Of a DNA stretch of 64,000 bases, positions 1 to 12,600 are shown one piece after another. Every line of letters begins with the position of its first letter. Within the stretch, counting starts at the first letter, position 1. Origin of the DNA: Anthopleura xanthogrammica (lineage: Eukaryota > Cnidaria > Anthozoa > Actiniaria > Actiniidae); contig OZ025214.1 in assembly GCA_964019055.1 (NCBI GenBank), positions 12,347,163 to 12,411,162 on the forward strand, written 5' to 3'. The notes under the pieces were generated by a model. That model was not told where the DNA came from and ran no database searches. It worked only from the letters and a program-made list of their open reading frames with translations. The position numbers and the translations under genes were made by a program.

Positions 1-184
1 AATGTTTCGGTATATGTAATTCAGAATTTGCTTAAAATGGTACGTGTTCTTGAATATTTAATGCAAATTGTGCTTGACAATTTAAAAACTAAAAAATATA
101 GCATATTTATGTAATATTATCCCACTTTTTAATCCCCTGAGCACGCACTTAGAGTAGTAGTGCGGAACTCTTGATTCATGTATA
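1..184. mobile_element. 3' part of a MITE cut by the window edge
   Basis: The stretch from the window start to the sequence ending TTGATTCATGTATA matches the right part of the complete inverted-repeat element at 42669-42933. Shared pieces include CTTGAATATTTAATG, the run CACTTTTTAATCCCCTGAGC and the GTAG(T/C)GCGGAA end. The left terminal repeat lies outside the window. No coding potential is seen. Confidence 0.7.
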
Positions 185-973
185 AATGCAGTATGGGTGG
201 ATATTGTTTTGAGTCTGCAGTATTCTGCAAAAAACAATTAAAAGATGAAAAAAAATTTCCCTCCCATAAATATGGCACCCTATGAAATGTATAATAAGTT
301 ATTTATTATCCAACTATTCTTTTGTGACCAAATATTGCAAATACTTGACTTGTGATTTGTAGCGGTAAAAATATTGCAGGAAATTTGTATTCCTTTCAGG
401 CTTCCTCCTGCAATATTTGTACTCTACTGAGTATATAGTCAAGGATGATAATTAAAATAATATATGTCAATAGTCAAATAATTTAACTATTTGATCACTG
501 GGTACTGAATGTGGCAATATCTTGCTGGTCAGTGTATGTGTAGTACTTCAATTAGTATGTTTAATAAATGTATGCATCAGTTATTTGAAACCTGCACCCT
601 CCCCTCCCCATACAATTTTGTTTCCATTGAAGGCCCAGTCCAGGAAGGAGATCTACAGTAAGCGATGAATTCTTGCCCTTAGAGAGAAAGTACATTGTAA
701 AAGGCAAATTCCTGACTCAGAAAAAAATGAATGCCTCCTGATCCTCTGCCTCTTGCTCTTCTTCCAAATAGTGGGATGAACAATGAAATTAATTAAGTGA
801 AGTATCCCTCCCACCAGTAGACTTACATTTAAGCAAGTAACCATGCCCAAATACTGTAGAGTGAAGCCAGGGAGGGCAGGGTTTAGTTCCAGTCATGTGC
901 AAGGGTCAGGGTTGGTTAGGACGCAAGTTTTAAGAAAGCTAACACATGTCATATATAAAATATAATTTAACAG
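185..973. other. POMK intron or upstream flank, no gene seen
   Basis: This AT-rich stretch contains no convincing exon. It ends in a polypyrimidine-poor acceptor (TTTAACAG, ending at 973) directly before the POMK coding exon, so it is probably intron. The N-terminal half of the kinase is not in the window on this strand and must lie upstream. Confidence 0.5.
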
Positions 974-1579
974 ATGGTAACAGCTTATTATCCGCATGGT
1001 TCAGCTGATAACCTAGAAAAGCTGCTTGATCAGCCAGAATTCAACAAGTACAACACTTTAAACACAAGATTTCAACTCAGCATGGACTATGTATCAATAC
1101 TAAACTTCCTACACAACAGTCCTCTTGGAACTAGAGTCATGTGTGATACTAATGACATTCAAAAAACACTTTCCCAGTATTTAATATCAAAGGATTTTCA
1201 TTTGATTCTCAATGATGTTGATGCTCTTCCCGAAGTCAAGCATAAAGAAGGAAAGTTAATAAAATGTGGGCAGAGAGAAATAACTGGAAGCTTTGTTGCA
1301 CCTGAACAATTATGGCCTTTTAAGGAGCGAGAGTTTGACGACAAGGATATGCCTGGGTATGATGAAAAGATTGATATTTGGAGAATTCCCAGTGTTACAG
1401 ACAGACTTCTTGGGAGAGTATTCAATAGCAATAAAGTTAGAAAAATGTTGTTACAAATACATGAACAGTGTAGAAGAGAAAATCCTCACTTAAGACCAAC
1501 TGCTGCTGAGGTCTTACAAGAATATAAAAATATTGAAAATATTGTTAACTCTGAGAATACTAAAAAAAGGTATCATTGA
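974..1579 (+). CDS. POMK: Protein O-mannose kinase, C-terminal exon (partial gene)
   Basis: This is the last coding exon of an ortholog of POMK (SGK196), the ER-lumenal kinase that phosphorylates O-mannose on alpha-dystroglycan glycans. About 201 residues are present. Recognisable family segments are AMDYVSI-like SMDYVSILNFLH, GTRVMCDTND (the modified catalytic loop), KTLSQYL, NDVDALP in the place of DFG, GSFVAPEQLWP, and YDEKIDIW. The C-terminus KKRYH is followed by TGA. The reading frame opens right after an acceptor AG at 972-973, and the ATG at 974 is probably an internal methionine rather than the start, because the glycine loop and N-lobe are missing. Human POMK also keeps much of its kinase in one terminal exon. 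An AATAAA at 1879-1884 is a candidate poly(A) signal. The match by recalled family sequence is strong across the whole exon. Confidence 0.88.
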   Translation: MVTAYYPHGSADNLEKLLDQPEFNKYNTLNTRFQLSMDYVSILNFLHNSPLGTRVMCDTNDIQKTLSQYLISKDFHLILNDVDALPEVKHKEGKLIKCGQREITGSFVAPEQLWPFKEREFDDKDMPGYDEKIDIWRIPSVTDRLLGRVFNSNKVRKMLLQIHEQCRRENPHLRPTAAEVLQEYKNIENIVNSENTKKRYH

Positions 1580-2510
1580 AGATTGCTGAAATATCAGCAA
1601 GCTGAGTGAACAACTAATAATTTATTGCACAAAGCCTGTGACCCCTTAAACCTTCACTCTTTGTTTTGAAAAAAATCATTTCTTGAGTAGTTTCTAGATA
1701 AATCACAGATAGAATATCACTCTGACTAACAGTTTTGGAGTTTCCCAAGATTTAAAATTTGAATCCAATTGTCAATAGTTTTCAGGTAGAAAAAAAAACT
1801 TGAACACAGGGCCACCATAAAAAAATGTACTGTTATTGGTTAGGAAATTTAATGCTGCTCAGCTGGAGAGTAATAGTTAATAAAAATAGAATTGCTGTAT
1901 TTCACTTGATGTCATTTCCTGCCTGGTGCAGAATGTTCATCAGCTGAATTACAAGTTTTCAATAGAATTATTTCTGGTTGGCAGCACATGGTGGACAGTG
2001 TTTGATCACCATTTGGAGCAGATAATGAGATTCAAAGTTTAAAAGTTAGTAAATTATAGAATCAAAATACCTAATCTATCTATCTATCTCCTTCTCAGCC
2101 ATGTTTAATATATGGCTTTAATATTTTATTTTAGTATTTTATTCTGTAGCACTTTAAAAAGAAAAAAAAGCCTAGTTGAGAATGTGAACAGTAAGTTCTA
2201 AAGTAAATACCATTTAGTAATACTGTAATAGCAAAAATGTGTTTTTATTCATTTATTAATTTTTTTAATAAAAACCATAAATCATATCCTGATCTCACTT
2301 ACAGAAATCACATAAAGGGAAAAAACAACAATGATACTGTAAGACACTGACAAACGGACCAACATTTGACCCAACATTGTTGACCAGGAAAAATAACATA
2401 CCCAACAAATGTTGTCAGGGCCTTCTTCACAAATCCCCCAAACAAAAACAAATATTTCTATAAAACACAATAAAACAATATTAATTCCCAGAGGCTCAGT
2501 ATGCAACAAA
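1580..2510. other. POMK 3' UTR and intergenic DNA
   Basis: This is AT-rich sequence with A/T homopolymers, an AATAAA at 1879-1884 and a short CTAT run near 2078-2090. No exon with domain content was recognised on either strand. POMK and complexin are convergent, so both 3' ends fall between about 1580 and 2820. Confidence 0.6.
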
Positions 2511-2815
2511 TACAGCTATTTCAAAAAACAAGTTGATGAAGGTTTTGTTGCATGTTACTTGTTGCATCTTGTATCTTGCATCTTGCATCCTGCATCTTGC
2601 TTAGTTTGCAATGTATCATATTCATGTGTAAATAATGTCAACACCACAACAGAAGAAATTATACCGTAAGAACGTGCCAACAATTCAAAGTTTGGTAAAT
2701 TTCCATATTGTTGTGACCTTTCGCTTTATTGGATTCACATCGCCCATGCTCCATTTCGGGCTTGGCATGCAACATGCATCAAAACCTTCACCAACCTTTT
2801 TTTGAAAGAGCTGTA
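2511..2815. mobile_element. Heptamer-repeat MITE, copy 1
   Basis: The termini are TACAGCTATTTCAAAAAA on the left and the inverted TTTTTTTGAAAGAGCTGTA on the right. Inside the left end is a 7-bp tandem repeat (TTGCATC and variants, about 2563-2600). Inside the right end is a core CATTTCGGGCTTGGCATGC, shared in similar form with the copy at 7479-7770. TA at both ends suggests a Tc1/mariner-like target duplication. The right end stops two bases before the complexin stop codon. Confidence 0.75.
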
Positions 2816-2817
2816 TC

Positions 2818-3228
2818 CTAAGTTACTTTGGAATGTTTCGATTTAGAAGAATTGCTAAAACAAGGCCAGCATGAACACATACATAAAGAAGGACAACATC
2901 CTTCGTCTTCTTCCTCTTCTTCTTCTAACAAAAAATCTTTTTCTGAGGTATGTGAAGTTCTTTGTTTTATCGCAGCATCGTGTCTTTCACTTTTCTTAAT
3001 TCCATATTTATTTCGAATTTGGTCACGTATTTTAGATCTTTTTGACTCGGTTTCCATATACCTTTTCCTTCGAATTTCTTCCTCTTTTTCTACCTCGCGT
3101 TCAATTCGTTCCATTTCTTCCTTTGCAACTTGTTCTTCATTGCCGAATTGGTTTTCAACGTCTCCCATTGTACCTCTTACTCCAGAGGTTGCACTTTTGA
3201 CAAGGTACTTGGCAGCAAACTGTGCCAT
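2818..3228 (-). CDS. Complexin-like SNARE regulator with a cysteine-rich tail
   Basis: The protein is 136 aa, close to the usual complexin length (about 134 aa). Complexins bind assembled SNARE complexes and clamp or promote vesicle fusion at synapses. The central helix is recognisable as RYMETESKRSKIRDQIRNKY followed by GIKK, matching the family signature of an arginine-rich central helix ending in DKYGLKK. Before it lies an acidic/basic accessory helix (EEMERIEREVEKEEEI). The N-terminus MAQFAAKYLVKSAT resembles the amphipathic N-terminus of family members; this start at 3228 was preferred over an in-frame ATG at 3273. The C-terminus has an acidic run and then six cysteines in CCPSLCMCSCWPCF, which could be palmitoylated in place of the CAAX box of vertebrate complexin 3/4 (inference). 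The reading frame is a single uninterrupted exon ending in TAG at 2818-2820. Confidence 0.82.
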   Translation of the reverse strand: MAQFAAKYLVKSATSGVRGTMGDVENQFGNEEQVAKEEMERIEREVEKEEEIRRKRYMETESKRSKIRDQIRNKYGIKKSERHDAAIKQRTSHTSEKDFLLEEEEEEDEGCCPSLCMCSCWPCFSNSSKSKHSKVT

Positions 3229-3830
3229 GGTTCTCGAACTAAATGTGGCACTATTATCAAGCAGAATTCTCACTAGCTATAAACCAGTATAGTGCCTCTT
3301 CAGATTCTCGTCTTCTTCATCATCAATGTTTAGAATTCTACGATCTAAAGGAAATCAAAATCGTGCTATTAATATCAAATAATATTGTTAATTTTCAAGG
3401 AGTTTGAAAATCGAAGCTGCTTTGAACCATAAAGAACTGTTTGCCATAAAAAGCTGCAGGAATAAATAAGCTTAGCAAGAGATATTTTCACCGAGTTTTT
3501 GCTACCGGAAATGTATCCACGAAGTACACGTTGAAGGAATAATATCGTCTCTTCACAAGACACGAGAACTTCACAAGGTACACATAAACGTACAACTAGG
3601 ACATCAGTTCTTGCAACCATCCCTTGATAAAATATACACAGCTTGTAAATTTAGACAACCTTATTTCTCAGAATCTGGTTTAAAGTATAATGTTACATGC
3701 CGAACAATGGTCACAAGATAAGAAGTCGTACAACAAAGGTTTGCAAATGTCAATATAGGATTCTGATTCTGTCACGTTATGACATCCGGTACTTGAAAGC
3801 TCCATGGCAAATGTCTTCAAATATTCCTTC
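3229..3830. other. Complexin 5' flank
   Basis: This is the upstream flank of complexin. No confident promoter element, upstream exon or other gene was recognised. An acceptor-like site before the complexin start is possible, but I cannot place it. Confidence 0.4.
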
Positions 3831-3967
3831 TTCCCACGTTTCTTTCTTGTTTTACTTTTTTATTTCCTCTTCATCTTTTTCTTTCCCTTATACTTCCTTC
3901 CTTTCTGTTTGTTTATTTTTTTCCTTTGTCCTTTCCTTTTCCATTTTTGCTTTCATTTTTTGTTTTC

Positions 3968-4090
<123 letters not shown>

Positions 4091-6650
4091 CTTCTTTTCT
4101 TCCTTCCTTTCTTTCTTTCATTCTCTCGTTAGTAAAGTTTTGCAAGTCCTGATTAAATCACTAGAGTATTTATACAATGACACCCAGTAATCGCCTTTTG
4201 CGTCTAGGTTCACTTCTTGTGTCAACAGACATCAAGAAATTTCTTGTTTTCCGCATTAAACACGCAAAGAAAGCAAACAAATAGAAAGCACGAATAACAG
4301 CGTCTGTTTGAACAAATTATCTAGTGAATCGAATATATAAGCAATAGACGCCTAATGCAAGCGTCTTCCGCGAACCCCTTACATCCTAGCAGTCACTGGA
4401 ATACCAGATTGTAGTCTTTGAAATACTAGAACAATTGATGCTTTTTCAGTGGGACCAAACCTTGGTATTCCATTTACTGCAAAATTAAAGGAATTGCGAA
4501 GAAAAAATATGGCATCCGCCACAATTATCCGTCAATTGTTTATCAGTTAATCTATTCATCACCGGTGATATAGCTTCACTCCTTTCGCCACGAGGTTCTT
4601 CAACAAATATCTCATAAGAGTAACTATACTGAATAATGTATTAAGAAGAAAATGGCTAATATTCAGAATACTATCACCAAATCCAATGGTACAAACTATG
4701 AACCACTTAAAATTGCACACACAGAAAACCTTTCAAAATGTTAAAGGAACTCTGCGTTCTTTTCGTTCCTGCAGAACTGTAGCCACCATTTGAAAAGTGG
4801 TCCGGTTTTCTCGGGTAATTATTTAAATATTTTTTTACTATGGCGAAAAATTGTTCTGACGGTAAAAAGTGGTCCGTTTATAACCCTGTGATGTAACATT
4901 ATTTACGTCGAAAAATTTTAATGAAATTTTTTCCCCAATTAACGCATGGAAACGAAGTTGAAAACAAGGCATAATATCAATAGCGTCTGTTTTAACTGTA
5001 TTAACTTTTCGGTTCATTGATCCATGGAAAACTTTGATTGTATAAATTATTTAGATTTGTTTCTCCATGATGCGACGCGACTAAGATACATGGCATTTGC
5101 ACGGACATTGGTCCTTTTTACGAAAAGACGTAGTTTTCTTGAAGCAAGTTGGGGGATATCATGGCAACGATGGTGACATCTTTCAAAGTTTTCTTTTGTA
5201 CCAAAGATAATCAAAGGAAAACTCTTAATTACATGTTATGAGCCGGACATTTACCTTGAAAAAAATATAGAATAAACGGCCAGCAAGAATCGTATAAAAT
5301 CATTATCTTATAATACCATATTTTGGTACGTGGGCCGTGACGAGAATTTGTACAATGCTTCCTACTAAGCCACATATTTCCTTGTGACAATAAACAAGTC
5401 AAAATTCGACAGATAGAACTTCTTGTCTCCAAACACCAACTTGGTAGCTTGTATATTTATGGCTTTTGGGGGAACGTAGATAATATATATAGTTTATAAA
5501 GATGTGAGCAGCATGTGTTATCAGATTTGCAGCATTATGTAAAGTTTGGGGTCAAAATAATAATCTTTCAAAACAACTTACGAATTCGAAATAAGTAATT
5601 AATTCTTACCTCTAAATTTGTCGATGTTCACTTCAAATCAACGTCAAGTTTGGTAGACTACACTGTAGTGTATATCTTCTGATCTTGCTTTATCTGGCTG
5701 GATATATCTTTCCTATAACAGGAGATTCTATTCCGCAAGGTAGATCATTTGCTAATGGTAACGGTCGTTTATCGATTAGAAGTACCTTCACAACAACCCA
5801 CAGGATGCATTAATAGTATATGTAAATGTGGCTAACACAAAACGTGTTACGCGTCTGTAAGCAGTAGCTGGACCATTACGTACTTAGCGGGGGAGGGTAA
5901 GGCAGTCATTGGTGTAAGGCACAATAATCGTTCGAAAAGTTGATGGAGTGAAATACCTTGACGATTTTTAGATTTAATCTTACATTTTTTGGAAAACTTT
6001 CTCACATATTTGTGAGCAAATGAGGTGATTTGGACTGGACGAACGAAAATAAGTTAACTACTTTTGACCATTCAACCACAGCGCAGATGACCCAAAGAGC
6101 AGTATATAAAACACGCACCATCCAGTCTACATCAACGCCTGATGAAGACTAGCAGCTTGCAGTCAAAACGTCGCCGTCCTCTACATGACACTCAATCGTG
6201 AGACAAACGAATAAGTATCATTTCTTTAACAACAGCAGTTTTCGACTCATGAAACATACATCGTAGTTTGAAACAAATAACGAATATTTCGGTGTTAGAC
6301 AAAAAGATTCTCAACTGCAAACGGCGTAGAGACATGAATTTTCGCGACGAAAAAAAATTCCCAAGATATGACGATTTATTTGTCTAGTTCCTGGTAACAT
6401 GAAAAATTTAAATATAACAAGAAAGGTAGATAAACATTAAATTATATAGAAGAGTTAAAGATTAGAGAAAGGTTAATACAAGAAACAATGGAAAAGGCTC
6501 ATTTTTTTTAAATAATTGAAGAGAAAAAGAGAGAGAGAGAGTTGAATCAGTTGTTTTCCTTATCTTTCTCTAATTCTTTTTTCTTTTTCATTCGGATACT
6601 CCTGATATTCAAGAACCATTATTGCATCACACAAGGCGTAGTGCTGACAA
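4091..6650. other. Intergenic region between complexin and GPAM
   Basis: No exon could be supported on either strand. The region holds A/T-rich unique-looking sequence, a short GAGA run near 6530-6541, a hammerhead-like motif near 6139-6170, and the downstream flank of GPAM. The complexin 5' end and the GPAM 3' end face this gap. Confidence 0.5.
6130..6185 (+). other. Degenerate hammerhead-ribozyme-like motif
   Basis: CTGATGA at 6139-6145 is followed by a hairpin-forming stretch (GACT-A-GCA-GCT-TGC-AGTC) and then CAAAACG. This resembles the hammerhead core found in Penelope-like elements and retrozymes (CUGAUGA, stem II, GAAA). The conserved G before AAA is not present, so self-cleavage is doubtful. 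A TATAAAA lies just upstream. Confidence 0.3.
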
Positions 6651-9600
6651 TCACATCTTGAACTGGCCAATACTTGAAATGAGCTCAAATATACTCTCCT
6701 GGTTGCTGTATTTATCAGTCAAGCGTAGAAGCGTTCTCTTTTCACCAGATTCTCCAGACAGCTCAAGGATCATGGTCTCTTTGAAGATGCGTATCGCATT
6801 GCGGTATGGCTCAAGAGAGCAGCTTTCAGCTGAACAACAAAGACAAGAGTTAGAAATAGTCCCCTTCACAGTTCCCTGCGCCATCTTGGAAGGTAGCCTT
6901 GCCTTTGCATCTAAGCGAGAAATGAGGTGACCTTGCAATGATAGATACCGTTTTTAAACACCTTGGACAATTATTCACGTCTCTATCATTACAAGATCAC
7001 CGTTCGTCTCGCTTCAATGCAAAGGCACGGCTACCTTTCAAAATTGTGCAGAGAACTGTGAAGGGGACTATAAGCTTTAAAAGTTACACAAAAAGCTATT
7101 TGAAGTTTCTGAAGTTATTCTCTATTATTGTACTACCGATCATTTAGCGCTCTGTTAAATCCATTTTTTAAATTACTCGACAAATACAGCTTCAGGCGCC
7201 TTGGGTTTTGTCTTCGTTAATCAAATCTCCAACGGTCAGTATTGTAATTAACGGAAGCCAAGAACCATCTTGAGCCCTGCTACTCGAGCAGTTATGAAAT
7301 TTTGTTAGAAAAACCGACTGAATTTTTCGTGAAACGACGTATTTTCATGGAAGCATAAAATAGCACCAACCAGGAAGCCGGGCATCACGACCAAAAACAA
7401 CTTTTTTTCGGGGGTGGGGTACAGGATGAAGGATGAGGAGCATAAGGGACACTTTTTAGGTTCTGGGTTTTGTGCGAATACAGCTATTTCAAAATACGTT
7501 GAATACCGAATACTGAATACCGAATATTGCATTCCAAGACCAAAGGGCATTGTTGGTATCATTAATTTGAAATAAACAGTAAATATACAGCGATGTGCTC
7601 TCTATATGTAGCTAGTATATTGTTTCAGATAGAATGCAATAAAAATAAAACAAATAATAATTATTTATTTTACTTTAGACAATATTACATGACCCAAAAT
7701 GCATTTCGGTCTTGGAATGCACTATTCAGTATGCAGTATTCAGTATTCAACGTTTTTTGAAATAGCTGTATTATATCTGTGTCCCTTTGATCATGTTTAG
7801 TTAAGAAAGCCGGAAAGTTCTACTTACGATACATTGTTACGTCTTGTTGCAATCTTTCTTTAGAACATTCATGTACTGCTCTAAGGAACTCGTCCTCTGA
7901 TACAAAACAACAAACTTCTGTGATTATCAAGTAAAAGATCAGTGCAATACAGACTATGTTATTAGTCATTTGAGGAATGAGGGGAAAAATAGGTCGAATT
8001 TGCATTACAGTGCATTGTGGGACTGTTTTAGGGGACGGAATAGACGCCATCTTGAAAAAGTTCTCTAAAAAAGTCCCACAATACACTGCAATGCCAACTC
8101 GACCCAGTTTTTCTTGTGAATCCAGCTGAGTTGATAGCCTTTCCCGAAAGGAATTATGGGTCAATATTTTTGGTTAGCATTTTCCGAGCAGTTTCCGAGT
8201 ATACAATGTAGACTTTTCTTGATGAATAAAATAAAATTCTGCCACGAGTTCGACTAGCGTTTACAATTAATTTAAAGAAGGAAGAACTCGTATTTCATAA
8301 ATTCTCTTGGCAGAATAATGCGAAATGCTAATCAAAATACGATGTCGAATCCTTAATTCTGATTGGTTGACCTTGAGTTTGTTTTGAAGGTCAACTCAGC
8401 ATTGTTTTGGTTTTTGTTGTTGTTGTTGTTTTCTCCTACGAGTAATCTGATTGGTCAGATCCGTGACTCGCTACAGACCTCCCGCTCGGTTAAGAAGAAC
8501 AGTAAGCGCAAAAAAAAAAAAAAAAGAATGGGGAAAGCGTTCTTACCAGTGAAATCTTGTCCAAGTAGCCATAGCAACCCACAAGCAGTGACCCAATAAG
8601 ATTCGATCAGCGGTGATAATAGAGACTGGAGGAACTCTAGCCTGGATAGCTCTTGCATCGAGGTGGTGAGCTGTAAAGAATACGAATTTTTTTTTTTTTT
8701 TTTTTTTTTTTTTTGTTTTGTTTATGTGTGCTTGTGTTTTTTTTTGCTATTTTGTGGCGGGTTTCTTTTTCTTTTCTTTTTCCGTCCTTCCTCCCTCCCC
8801 TCCTTTTTCATTCCTCCTTCCTTCCTTTGGTATTTCATTCTTTATTTTCCTTTTCCTTTTCCTTCCTTGCTTCCTTCCTTGCTTTCTTTCTATCTTTTTC
8901 TTCTCTATCTTCCCCTTCCTTTCTCTTCCTCCTTCCCTCATAAAAAGGATGCCGCATTAGTCCTTTCTCACCTTGTATTCTGGTTCTGGAGCAGAATACG
9001 AATCTTCTTCGTCATCCCAAGTGGACCACTGACGACTACTGGCAGAGGTCTACAATCAAGAACAACAAAGACTTATTAACAGGTCCACGACAAAGTCAAA
9101 ATACAATCTCCATTTTAAGTACATTATCACCAAGAATAGGGTTGAGTAAATGACTAATAATTTAGATGCTAAAATAATTGATAATTCTTATCCGCCACTT
9201 TTGACTGTGAAGAACTTATGTCGCTTAGCGACTATTACTGGGGCCATATCGAAAAGTTTAACTAAATTTCAAGTCATTTCCAATATATATCCAACTGCCC
9301 CTTTAACTAAAGCTTGCTGTATTATGGACCGCAACTAATGGTATTTACCTGTGTGGTACATTGGATGATCTCACTGGAGATAAATTTATCAATTGTTTCC
9401 TTCAGTCTTGTCTCTAGTGATGCACATGGCTGCAAGAAGAATGTCAACATGTCAGTCAGAAGTGCCTTAGCCTGTAGTAAAGGGGGGGCACACTAGGAAT
9501 TTGTGCCCCCCCCCCCCCCCCTCCAACCCCCCACACACAAAACTTTGCCCCATCACGTGATGGCAGCCATGGAAAAGGCAGGAACAATCGAATCTGGTCT

Positions 9601-12600
9601 TGACTGACTTACATAAGAAATAATTCTGTTTTCTAGGGGAAAACGATTCATGACGGTGCGAAGCCTCTATAAACATTGAATTTCCCCCACTCCTCCCCCA
9701 CCCCCTCAAAATAGACACGCCCTAACCTACATGTACCTTTTACACTAATGCCAAATGAATGACATACATGTAATTGTGAAAATATGGTAAAAAAGGGACT
9801 CAGGAATATGATATCAATTTGGATGACCGCAAGGAGGACTTCTTACCGGAATAAAGATGAATTCCTTCTGCAGCAGTTCACAAAGATCCTCAGCTTTTTC
9901 GATAATCTACAAAAAAAAACAACTATTAATCAAACTAGATCAAAGTAAGGTTTTCAATGAAAGCAAGACCCTTTTATATATATCATGGGCGTAATGTTTT
10001 CACATTTGAGACCACATGTCATTCTCTAGAGTATCATTTCTTTGTTTAACAGTTGCACATTATCCATGAGAAAACACATGAACATGGATACAACTCAAAC
10101 AAAGAATCTTATTCTCAAGATAATGACACGTGGTCTGAAATGGGAAAACATTACGCCCCAAGCTCAAAGAGTGCATTACAGTGTGACTTGACAGAGATGC
10201 TACATTGCTACATAAAGGCGATGTCACACGAGATAAGTTGCAATGACGATTTTTCATGCAACGTTATTGCGCGAAAAATTGATGCCGTGTAACATGCCAG
10301 ACAGGACGATTTTTAGCGTAATTTTGATTTCGCAATATGTTGCAAGTTTTTGATCTGGAGTCAAAACATCGCAACTCAAAATGACGAATTTTTTGCAGCG
10401 TTACGAGAAATAATTCTTCAAACACGCGAGTTTGAAAACATCACGTACCGTTGTCTGTGGTAACCTCTGTTCTTGTTCAATGTCTGTTATTTCGATGTCA
10501 TTGTCTTGTGCCACTGCACAAATACTACACGCTGTGAAGAGTAGCATATAACACACATGATAATGATCCACATAGTTTTGCTAGTGATATCTATTAACCC
10601 TGAGGTATAACCTAGGGTAGCTTTCATGGGTGCCCCAAAAGAGTCAATAGCGCGCGTGATCTTGCCCGAAAATGCCTCTTTTTCATGTCTGTGCCTGCGA
10701 TATTTTTGAAAGCGCTCGGGCTTCTCGAAAATGATCTATTGTCTTACTATTCTTATGAGGAAGTAAAAATTTGAAAGAAAATTCGCGAAGCATTCTGGTA
10801 GTGGTGGTCAAATGACGCCATCATGCAAACGTCCTATTATATATCTCTTTTTCTAGCTTCAAATGTTGACACCTGTGAGAATAAACGTTTTCTAGCGAGT
10901 GTTCTTGAACAAAATGGAGCTGACCGTGCAGAAAGGTTTGTTTGCACCCATTAAGATTTTTTTTTAAATCTCAGGTTCGAAAAATAGCCCACTTTCGATA
11001 TTCTGGTTGAGTAATCACGCACAAAACAATTCAAGACGAGGCTCCGGGGAAGCAAATAGGAATAGCTGTTGTTAAGGATGTGTTCAAATGAGATATTCTT
11101 TTGTTTTAAGAATCATACAAGTGAGGCTATCGGGTCGATACAATGCTCGTTGTCTCACTTGTATCTCATTTGCATGCATTCGTAATAACTGCTATTGCTT
11201 TGTGCGTGATCACTCAACCAAAATATTGAAAGTGGGCTATTCCCACGAAGGTCCCAGTGATGAACCTTGCAGGAATCCCATTCTGGCGATTCTATTTCCC
11301 ATCCCTAGTGACATATATCCTAAACCGTTACATAGAAACTCATTTTATCCTTCCAGACTTCATGCAAGGTAAAAATATAAAGTATCACTCACCTACGACA
11401 GCTTCTAGTGCAAATACACACAACACCTAAAAAAGCAAAATGAAATGAATCATTGTCCAATATTTGCATTTTCATTTTACTACGCTTGAAGATGATATTA
11501 TGTCAACATCGAAACGTAGCGAATTTCCTCTCGTTAGTTTTCTTATTAAAATGAAATGAGCATTAAAAATAATTATAATTCATATTAATTAATACTAAGC
11601 AAAAATTTCGCCCAACCAGGGCTCCAAAAAAACCGACTGGTCAACGGACAATGTCCGACCACAATTGGAACTTGTCCGGTCAAATCTTTGCCTTTCCAGT
11701 CATTTTGACCAATAAGGTTGAGCCAGAAATGAGGTAAAGCTGAGCTAAGACTAATTTAGCCAGTCATTATGACCCGCGACTGATCGACCGTTATTTTAGG
11801 CCCTACTGCCATTAGTAATATTTGGCCAGCATTTTGGCCATCGCCAGCCAACTATTCCGAGGCCTGTTCTGCTTCTTTTTTTTTTCTTTTTTTTTTTTTT
11901 GTATTACAATAACATACCAGGTTGCTGCAATGTAACAGGTCGATGATTTGAGGAACTTGTAATAGTGGTTTTATATATTTTTGGTCGCCATATTCTTGAA
12001 CATCCACAAGATTTCCCAAGATTTCTAATGCATGCTGGACCACGTCGGGTGTCTTTCCGCTGAAGCCAACATCTCTATTGAAGAGATTAAAAAGCATAAA
12101 ATCACTTTGAGAAAGGTTATAAGATTTAATGAAAGAAAAACTCTTGTGAGTGGGATACCTGTGGTACAGATATATTTCAATGGCTTTTCTTCTCTGTTCC
12201 CAACGTAACCAACCCCTCCCCCTAGCAAGCTACACTAGACAGGCCTTTCAAAAACGTAACATTCCCTCAACAGTTGTAGCATTCCTCACTAACCTTCCTC
12301 TTGAAAAGATCTCTTGTCGCAGTTCATCAAATGAAAAAACTATCTGATCAAACGAAGCACCCTAGAACACGGACACGTAGTGATTAGTGCTAAATAACGC
12401 CTGTCTCAGTGTTGATAGAGGAAAAGTAACCTGGGTGCTGGAGAAAACATATCCTGAGCACTGGATTGGAGGGGCCATACCGTATGAGTGCTGGAGCACC
12501 GTGCCCTTGGTGCTAGAAGTATACAGCTATTTCAAAAAAGGTTGGTGACAGTTTTGTTGAATGTGCAATGGTGCATGTTGCTTGTTGCTTGTTGCTTGTT

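Noticed and set aside
8663..9079. A 138-codon + strand frame rich in Phe
   Set aside because: It is a poly(T)/CCTT tract plus the antisense of a GPAM exon.
10053..10292. Short + strand frame starting MHIIHEKTHEHGYN (and similar at 39672-40128)
   Set aside because: It lies within the GGGCGTAATG MITE copies, so the similarity between the two places reflects the repeat and not a gene family.
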